From: Mycogone perniciosa
Taxonomy: Eukaryota > Ascomycota > Sordariomycetes > Hypocreales > Hypocreaceae
Reading direction: 5' to 3'
Length of the DNA stretch: 64,000 bases
NCBI GenBank assembly: GCA_025331125.1
Contig: JAOALB010000024.1
Location: forward strand, 62,001 to 126,000
Every line of letters begins with the position of its first letter. The stretch's first letter is position 1. The notes under the pieces are model-generated. The model did not search any database. It was not told where the DNA came from and was given only the letters and a program-made list of their open reading frames with translations. This document shows positions 57,113-64,000 of the stretch, piece after piece. Both the position numbers and the translations under genes were made by a program.

Positions 57113-58405
57113 ATGGCACACGTGAAAAAGAGGAAACGAAAGCCATCACATAGCCTTGAAGAGGTCAGTGATGACAGTGGCGATGACATGAGTTCGCGAT
57201 TCTCCAACTTTTTCAGCCAACCAACTGGGAAGCTCTCACAGCTTGCACTAGCAGGACTCTCAGAGTCAGACCCAGATCCAAAATTGACAATTCATAACTT
57301 CCCACATCGCGGATTTAGTCGTGAGTCAGTTGAAGCGGAAGAAAAGCCCGATCCCGATGGAGAGCAAGAGCGCAAGTCGAGACCCCGGGATGATGATCCC
57401 AAGGGCCACTTGGACGTGCTGCTTCGCTCCATCGAACAGTTTATGGACCGAGGAGAAATCAGCAAGGCGGCCAGAGCATACGGACTTGTCCTCCAGCTAC
57501 GGCCTCAGAGCCGGCCCATCGACATCCGCATGTACAACCTCTGGGCTATTGGGGCGGAGATACTTATGCGTCAAGGAGAGGACAGGCAGCGCCAGCGTAA
57601 CAAACAGGCCATGAATTCAAACCTTAGTGAAGAAGCTGCTGATCATCTGAATGGCGGTCATGTTGGCAACGCGTCACGGATGCCAACACCACGATGGGGG
57701 TCGGCAGTCAATCTGACCAAGGTCAAGGCCTATTTCGAGACCCTGATTCGGCAGCACCCGTACGACCACAGGTTCCCGGATAGGATCTCAGCCACCGATT
57801 TCTGGCTGGCAATTCTTAGCTGCGAAGTGTACAACGCCCATGCAGAGTATAGCGCGGGCCTTGCCCGTATCAACGAGCAGACTGGCGATTGGGACGACGA
57901 CTATGCTCAAGAAGACGAGACAAGGCTGCCATATCCCGAAGATGATGAAAGTTTCGACAATACAAACCATAGATTTGGAGCTGGTAGCTCACCAAAGGCC
58001 GAAGATGAGCTCCAGGGAGAAAGATTGAAAAAAAGGAGGGATGAAGTTCGTAAGCGGGTGCTCGAAGCCATGAGGGACATCACTCAAAGGATGGAGAAGC
58101 TCATGGAGCAGCCACCCTATTCAAGGAGTGGTCATTTCCTGCGACTGCGCGCAGTGGCGTCTCTTTTCACGGCCGACCTTTGTATACCTTTATCCGACAC
58201 GTCTCCGTTGCAACGCCGTGAGGCGGAAACTAGGAGGGCCTTGGAGCAGCGAGTGGCCAGAACCGCCATCCAAGAACTCGTGAATCACGGAAGCGATACA
58301 GACACGTTTCCTCACACAATGTTTGATCTGTATCTCCTGCAAAGGGAAGGTCTCACAAATTCCCCAGCCCACCTCTACTCGTCGCTCCCTATTAGAGAGG
58401 TATAG
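57113..58405 (+). CDS. rrn11: RNA polymerase I transcription initiation factor, Rrn11-like
   Basis: A single-exon gene of 430 residues. It resembles Rrn11, a TPR-containing subunit of the core factor that recruits RNA polymerase I to the rDNA promoter in the nucleolus. The N-terminus is basic then acidic (MAHVKKRKRKPSHSLEEVSDD..). The helical segment HLDVLLRSIEQFMDRGEISKAARAYGLVLQLRP and MYNLWAIGAEILMRQ form a TPR-like pair that I associate with this family. WLAILSCEVYNAHAEY and a conserved C-terminal PPYSRSGHFLRLRAVASLFTADL follow. The stop is only 82 bases from the stop of the convergent EED gene. Confidence 0.82.
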   Translation: MAHVKKRKRKPSHSLEEVSDDSGDDMSSRFSNFFSQPTGKLSQLALAGLSESDPDPKLTIHNFPHRGFSRESVEAEEKPDPDGEQERKSRPRDDDPKGHLDVLLRSIEQFMDRGEISKAARAYGLVLQLRPQSRPIDIRMYNLWAIGAEILMRQGEDRQRQRNKQAMNSNLSEEAADHLNGGHVGNASRMPTPRWGSAVNLTKVKAYFETLIRQHPYDHRFPDRISATDFWLAILSCEVYNAHAEYSAGLARINEQTGDWDDDYAQEDETRLPYPEDDESFDNTNHRFGAGSSPKAEDELQGERLKKRRDEVRKRVLEAMRDITQRMEKLMEQPPYSRSGHFLRLRAVASLFTADLCIPLSDTSPLQRREAETRRALEQRVARTAIQELVNHGSDTDTFPHTMFDLYLLQREGLTNSPAHLYSSLPIREV

Positions 58406-58487
58406 TTGGAGGCGAAGGCAATAAAGCTTTAGACCCAGGTCAAAGGGGCAAGTAAAAGGCAGGGACTATATGGATAACGTCTATCTT

Positions 58488-60600
58488 TTACACAGCAGAG
58501 CCCATATGAGCTTGTGCTCTCTTACCCCAACGCTGCAATATCAATGTTGTGTTTGAACTTCCGACCACCACACACCACTCCCCTCCAGGACTCCATGCCG
58601 CTTGTCGACCGACGAAATTGGCCGATGATGATTCCATCTTGTGGTGTCGCAGTGGCTCATGAGTATCCTCCATGCTGTATCTGGCTGCCCATGACTCCAA
58701 AGAGTCTGCACTAAACTCAATGCTGTCTACATGACTGGCCTGGGTCGTTTGCACCGGCGTCGCGGACTCCCTGTCACTGCCAATGCCTCGCACTCTACCT
58801 GCCGTATCTGCTCTTGGCCGCAGGATGACAGGTTTTTGCCAACTAGGCAACTGCACCGATTTGCTCTTGTCTCTACTGGGATCATTCACGGTTTTAATGA
58901 AGTCATGGTAGGCAGTTAGCCTCTTGAAATCCCAGAAAAAGATGTTGCCAGCGGCATTGCAGAATGCAAGAACCGGGTTCTGGTCGGGAACGTGGTACAG
59001 CTTGAATCTCATGAAGAACTGTGGACCGCAATTCGGCGTATGGAACTCGAGCAAGCGTGTATACTGAACCGGACATTGGGGGGATATTACCGGAACGAAG
59101 GCTGAGCGAGTGAGTCTCCCAGGATCTTCGTAGTTGGTTGGAAGCACATTCTGCGGCGTCGGTGCTACGCTTTGCGGCGGCGGCGGTCCGTCAGAGGAGA
59201 AGCCCTCGATCCTCCATAATACAATGACATTATCATGGCAAGCCCTAGATAGGATCAAGTCTCCATAAAAGGCGACACTTGGATGCAGTTAGAGAGGCCT
59301 TGTGACGGGGAGGCTAGGCTGCTCACCAGTCGACAATACCGCTGTGGACGGCAGATGTTGAGAAGTGGGGATAGTGAACTTGCAACGGCGTCGTGATCGG
59401 TTCCGTGGGGAGGTCAGGGATAGTCCACTGTACATGAATATGAGTATTTTCCAGAACGGCTCATCGAAAGTAGAAGTGCTTTACCAGATTTATGATTTGG
59501 TCATGACCTGCTGAGAGAAGGTAACGGCCAGTATCATGGAAGGCCTGTTGTTCTGTATTAGTATATGTGTGACCTCGATATGATGCAATTCTCGTTTGCT
59601 TGAAAGTGAGGCAACTGCTTACTAGACTGAGAAGATTCCATGAATGGCCCTCACCAGCAAGTATGCACAAGCATGGCTGGCTCTTGTGCACAGGGTCAAT
59701 GCTCCATATTCGTACGCTGGTATCGTCTGATGCGGAGGCGATAATGGAAGGATTTACGGGAGAAGTAGCCAGATCATTAACATCCTTGGCTTGTGGTGAG
59801 CTCTCTTGATCAATGGGGACTGGAATAGAGTGGGAAAACCAACGCCTCCGTGACCAACAAAACACTACACGGAAAGCGCTTAGTACATGACATATATGTA
59901 GTGCTTTCGATATTGGGTGGTGCGTACCTCGACGAGTTGTCCATTGACGACATCATATATCTTGACTTTGGCGTCAACACCGCCAATACAGATGTAAGGG
60001 ACATTTGTAATAGGATCTCTAGTCCAAGTGCAACAGCAGCTTGCAGCTTCATCCTAGAGATGGTGAGAGCGAATCAAGTTTGTCAAGAAACTCAGCTTAC
60101 GTCGTCGTCCCGGATGATGTTAATCACCTCGCAAGGGTTGGAATCGCCACTGCTCTGGGAGAGCCTGCACAAAACGATCTGCCATGCCGGATTAGGATTG
60201 TCATCACAATTGCCTCCAATTGACGCATAGAGGTGTCATTCAGTTGGGGAGCGTACATGTTTCTTGCTGACAGCGGCGAAGACAGCGTCACAATCAAGCG
60301 GTTGATAGGGACAGAATTTGACGTCAAAAAACTCTAAGAACTCATTTAGTATCGAGGAATCCATCTGATCGAAGAGTTTGGTGGGGGGGGGGGGTGTGAA
60401 AGGAAAAGAGTAAGCTCGTATCGAGGAAGGAACTTGCCTGCAACATTGTCATCGTTAAGGAACCTAGTATCGTTCTGTATTTCATCTCGCCTGCATCAGT
60501 TGTATGATCTGGAAAGGACTAGATCCAGGGAAACCACCTCAAATCCAAATGAGACGCGTAGCTTTGGAAGATCAAAAGCGCTATCGTCGGTGTTGGCCAT
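58488..60600 (-). CDS. eed: Polycomb PRC2 subunit EED/ESC-like WD40 protein
   Basis: EED binds H3K27me3 and activates the KMT6/EZH2 methyltransferase in facultative heterochromatin. Ten exons: 60600..60538, 60474..60438, 60333..60257, 60178..60101, 60053..59928, 59864..59844, 59784..59623, 59544..59485, 59427..59327, 59277..58488 (504 residues). WD40 blades read EFFDVKFCPYQPL, VFAAVSKKHIVLCRL, YICIGGVDAKVKIYDVVNG, GHGGDVNDLATSP, IIASASDDTSVRIWSIDP, AFHDTGRYLLSAGHDQIINLW, DCVAFYGDLILSRACHDNVIVLW, VLAFCNAAGNIFFWDF and WSPGGEWCVVVGS. One exon is only 21 nt (CFVGHGG). Intron 2 uses a GC donor (CAG/GCAAGT) and contains 12 consecutive G. Exon 1 may end at GAG (60538) or GTG (60535). The C-terminal half is certain; the first two junctions are less so. 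Confidence 0.88.
60383..60394 (+). repeat. Homopolymer run of 12 G inside EED intron 2
   Basis: Twelve consecutive G on the plus strand (C on the gene's strand) within the GC-AG intron, where it forms part of a pyrimidine-rich tract upstream of the branch site. Likely length-variable. Confidence 0.85.
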
Positions 60601-62075
60601 GGTGACCGCAGGCCGTTTTCTTTGTTACACTTGGTTCTTTCGTGACGTGTAGGGACAATACAGGTACGACGCGGTGAATTTCTTAGAAATAAGAAGCACA
60701 GGGTGATGGATTATTGATAAGGTTGGCGGTGTGAGATTGTCGAGGTGGTTGATCTTTGTTTCGCTCCAAGGGAAAACATAGGAACTTCCATGCTTATACG
60801 GAGGATGTATATTCGTTCATGGTATGTTGGTTAGGTACATAGAACCTGGAAGGTCTGAAGGCCGGCCCTTGCGTGTGTGTGCCCTTGCGGTGGTGGTGGA
60901 CAATGAGCAGAGTCGTGTGTTTTTTATTTTATTTTTAGCATCAAGATTAGTGGGAGGTCAGGGGACAGCTACCACATTTTTTTCTCCCATCGAAATACAG
61001 CTCAGCCGCCAGTCTACTATTTTCGGTCCCTAGCATTTCAACCGAAGCGAATCCATGATGCCTATCCTAGATTAAGGTATTGAGTATTCTACGGAGTCAC
61101 TATTTACATCGCTGCAAATTGAGACTCAAGCGGAACAGGTCCAGCGGGCTGTACTGCCACTGCACACACTCTCATCCATCTCGTGAAAGACTATCACCTT
61201 CTTTTCGCTTCAATACCTCGCTTCTCGTACACCAACAAAGTGGTACCATCTCTCAGATTGTGCAGGATCGGTCTTTTGATAGGCCTTATTAATGAAACAA
61301 CCGAGAGATGCTGCATGAAGCCGATGGACGGTTTCAGTGAGACTACACAAACCGTCCAGGTGTTAAGGAGCTGGGCAAACATACCAGATGCTACCTCTAA
61401 CACGAAGATTCCATGGTTCAATGTCAAGTGGCGCACTTAATATGGCTTGATCACCAAAGTTGGTGAGAAAATGAGCATTTGCCTTTCTGTGGATATTGCC
61501 AAGGTATCAACGCAATGTCTACCTGCCCACCCTGATGACAACCTGACTTGGCTTGACAACTTTTGTGTGTACAACAGCATTTGCACCGTTTCTCTCACAA
61601 GCCCTTGGTTAACATGATTGCGAAACACTCGGCAAACCTCGATACATTGTCCGAGACATATCAGTCATCACTGTTCGCCTACGCCGCAAAACTAGGTATG
61701 ACTGTACAACGTCGCTAAATACATCCGGCCCTCGGATTTCCAACTGGCCTAACAACAGTTTGTTGATGAAATATACAATCTTTAGCTATTTCTAGGTTTG
61801 GTTCGGTTTTGTTGAGAATCCACTATACAGGCTAAGAGTGGTCACGACATTGGTACTTCTACACCGTCCTCTTTCCAGCATCGCAACTATTATCATCTTC
61901 CGTTCTTCAACTGCATTGTTTTGTAGAAGAGCTTGGAGACTTGTGTGTTTGACAGAGTCCCTCTTCCATCTGCCTTTCATATTGTATACCGATCCCTCAA
62001 GCGCCACATGCGCACCCAAGCTTCCTCTGATATCAAGGACCTCCTCTTCCAGAGCCCCAAGACTAAGAGTTCCTT
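60601..62075. other. Long intergenic region, divergent promoters of EED and PAS-protein genes
   Basis: At about 1.5 kb this is the longest gene-free stretch in the window. It includes a T-rich patch at 60920-60990 and an ATTCTACGGAGTCAC unit near 61085. Several 60-90 codon frames (61183-61440, 61838-62107) overlap in opposite directions and look like chance. The last 200 bases are probably the leader of the PAS-protein mRNA. Confidence 0.55.
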
Positions 62076-63833
62076 ATGGACCAGACTTTCATAACCATCC
62101 ACGGTAAGGAATAATTTCTATGCATCCCGGCATCGACCCACGTTTCTAACAATAGTTGATTGGACCTGCTACCCAGACCTGTCTCCGGACGCCAACACTC
62201 TCTTCGCATCGGAATCCATCACCGATATTCTTGGTTATCATCCCTGGGAAGTTCAAAACAGGTCTTGTTTTGATTACTTCCACCCAGAGGAAGTTTCTTT
62301 TGCACGCTTCGTCCACAGCCGCTGTGTCCTGCTGGACAAAGCAGCTGTTCTCCACTACGCCCGCCTGCGCTCCAATGACGGCGGCTGGGTAACCTGTGAA
62401 TGTTGCTTTACGATTGTCTACGATGTTTTAGTAGCTTCCACTGGTGTTTATTGCCGAGGTGAGAGGAGTGAGAGTAAGTACGCTAAACATGGGCGGAGCC
62501 CTATCAGTTCTAGATTCTGCACAGAATATTCCCAGATGGAGGAGGCTAGATGCTAATAGAATTGAAAGGGCGGGCCATTGAGGCACCACGAATCAGTCGT
62601 ACCTTTTCCTGCTCCCCAGATGATCCTAGACACCAGTTCTTGGAGTATCTATCATTCAAAATGGGGGGAAGGGGGGAGCTCCAAGTAGAGCGTGAACCAA
62701 GAGCTGCTCTGATCCTGAACCGCTTCACCAGATCCTTGGAAATTATGTTTGCCACAAATGCTGTTTCTTCTATTCTGGGTCTAACCCCTGACAAAGTCCA
62801 AGGCAAGAGCTTCTATGAATTCATCCAGGAAAGCTGTTTGGAAAATGCTGTCAGCCGCCTGGAAAATGCAAAAGCAAAAGATTCCATTACTTATATGCGT
62901 TTCTGGTCAAAGAATCCTCGCCAACAAGAGGAGCCAAAAGAAGGGAGATGGGGAGGAGAAGATACAGAAGACATCGATGATGAATGTGAGTGGGAGTGCG
63001 ACGAAGACTGCTTTTGGCAACAGGGGAATTCATCCCAGGGAAATCGCAAAGCTGGTGATTCCTGTGGCGACCACTGGGTCGAGCCCAGCGATAATGACTA
63101 CCTTTGTGGCATAAACAGATATAATGGGTGCCGACACCAAGACTATTTTACTGGAAAAGTTGACCAAAATTTATCGTTTACAGATGTAGTTGACGCGCCA
63201 GCAATTGGAGTATCGGAGATGATGGAATCTTCATCGGTGCGACCTCTGTCAAGGATCTACACTGGCCCCGGTCAACAGAAGAAGTCACTTGTCCCATCAG
63301 TTGAACTGGAAGCAGTTGTGTCCTGCACTTCAGATGGGTTGGTCGTTGTTCTTCGAAGAGCTAGGCTGCAAATACAGACGCCCCACCATCAAATCTATCC
63401 ATTCAACCACGAGGGTGTCATGATTGATGGATTTGGGGAACAGGGACGCGTGAGGCCCTGCGGCTCACAAGACTCTTCGTCCATACAACAACGATCAGGC
63501 TCGCCTCAGTTTTTATCACTATATCCAGGAAACACATCATTCGATCAGGTAATGAGATCCATTCGTGGTGTTGCGGTTTTTGCTCAGGCCCTAGTCAAAA
63601 TCAATGGAAGCGTTGCATACGTGCCATCTCAAGAACCTTGCTTCAATAACCTCCATGCTGGACCAGGGCAAGGCTCGCATTCTGACCAGCCACTATCTGA
63701 AGTATTGGCGGTGCATGAGGGAAACGGGAATGCAAACGAATGCGTTACTTTTCGCACGACAGACTTTCCAACGGGAGGATCGATGCATGGTCGTTTGGCT
63801 CTCGACGGCGGATTCAAGGGAAACATGTGCTGA
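62076..63833 (+). CDS. Fungal PAS-domain protein, function unknown
   Basis: Exons 62076..62103, 62177..62473 and 62560..63833 give 532 residues. The N-terminus MDQTFITIHDLSPDANTLF opens a first PAS domain (..ASESITDILGYHPWEVQNRS.., ..FDYFHPEEVSFARFVHSRCV.., ..YARLRSNDGGWVTCECCFTIVYD..). A second PAS-like domain is LILNRFTRSLEIMFATNAVSSILG then PDKVQGKSFYEFIQESCLENAV and YMRFW. A C-rich acidic insert (DDECEWECDEDCFW) and a long polar tail follow. There is no zinc finger, kinase or bHLH, so it is not WC-1. PAS domains sense ligands, redox state or light, or pair proteins. For intron 1 the CCCAG acceptor at 62176 is preferred over the earlier CAATAG because it joins ITIH to DLSPDA. The C-terminus (KGNMC) is less sure. 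Confidence 0.82.
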
Positions 63834-64000
63834 GCATGGAAGAGCACCACGAAACCGCGTTCTGCATAAATTTCGTATTGATGTTAAAAACAGGAGGTCT
63901 AGTATAGCAAGTTAAGGGCAAAATTAGGCCATCATCCTCTTGAGAGTCGTCAGTACGGAGTATTGTTGACTTGTACGAAGTATGTCACAGGCTCTTCTAA

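Noticed and set aside
61183..62107. Short overlapping ORFs in the EED/PAS intergenic region
   Set aside because: All are under 100 codons, overlap antisense, and show no recognisable motif or splice-supported extension.
1..64000. Biosynthetic cluster, transposon or CRISPR array
   Set aside because: No synthase, P450 set, transposase, reverse transcriptase, long terminal repeat or spaced direct repeats were seen. Neighbouring genes serve unrelated housekeeping roles.

Overview
This is a gene-dense stretch of nuclear DNA from a filamentous ascomycete (Pezizomycotina). The genes are monocistronic, lie on both strands about every 2.5 kb, and most carry short introns (42-200 nt) with GT-AG ends and CTAAC/CTGAC-type branch sites. 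Nearly all are conserved housekeeping genes of fungal type. An EED-type Polycomb (PRC2) subunit argues against Aspergillus and Penicillium, which are known to lack PRC2. A Sordariomycete or a related lineage is my guess, not a proof.

Layout. 1-8.2 kb: the end of MCM3, a MAK32-like kinase, CAP/SRV2 and carnitine acetyltransferase. 9-20.6 kb: an RSC8/SWI3 remodeller subunit, ETF-alpha, adrenodoxin reductase ARH1, an uncharacterised membrane protein and the mismatch repair protein PMS1. 21-32.3 kb: GPI inositol deacylase BST1, an MCH1-type MFS transporter, the serine incorporator TMS1 and cystathionine beta-lyase. 32.9-41.1 kb: MSP1, the monopolin subunit CSM1/PCS1 and the GPI ethanolamine-phosphate transferase MCD4. 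41.7-51.4 kb: a FarA/CTF1-type zinc-cluster regulator, a LysM protein, ARV1 and a tiny spliced V-ATPase subunit e gene. 51.4-63.8 kb: N-acetylglutamate synthase, a GVP36-like BAR protein, the complex I 29.9 kDa subunit, RRN11, EED and a PAS-domain protein.

I rebuilt exon structures by hand. In every multi-exon model complete within the window the coding lengths sum to a multiple of three, and splice sites fit family conservation. Several genes have terminal or micro-exons that a plain ORF scan misses: MCM3, carnitine acetyltransferase, cystathionine beta-lyase, farA, GVP36, VMA9 and EED.

There is no operon-like or biosynthetic cluster, no intact transposon, no CRISPR array, and no RNA gene I could recognise. 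One loose theme is fatty-acid and acetyl use: carnitine acetyltransferase, ETF-alpha and a FarA-like regulator, with CCTCGG motifs upstream of the first two. Intergenic DNA repeatedly carries a short palindrome of the type TACGGAGTACTCCGTA or TACTTCGTACGAAGTA. The most interesting points are a probable two-start, dual-targeted carnitine acetyltransferase, micro-exons and GC-AG introns in farA and EED, and the overlooked VMA9 gene. I saw no clearly novel multi-gene system.
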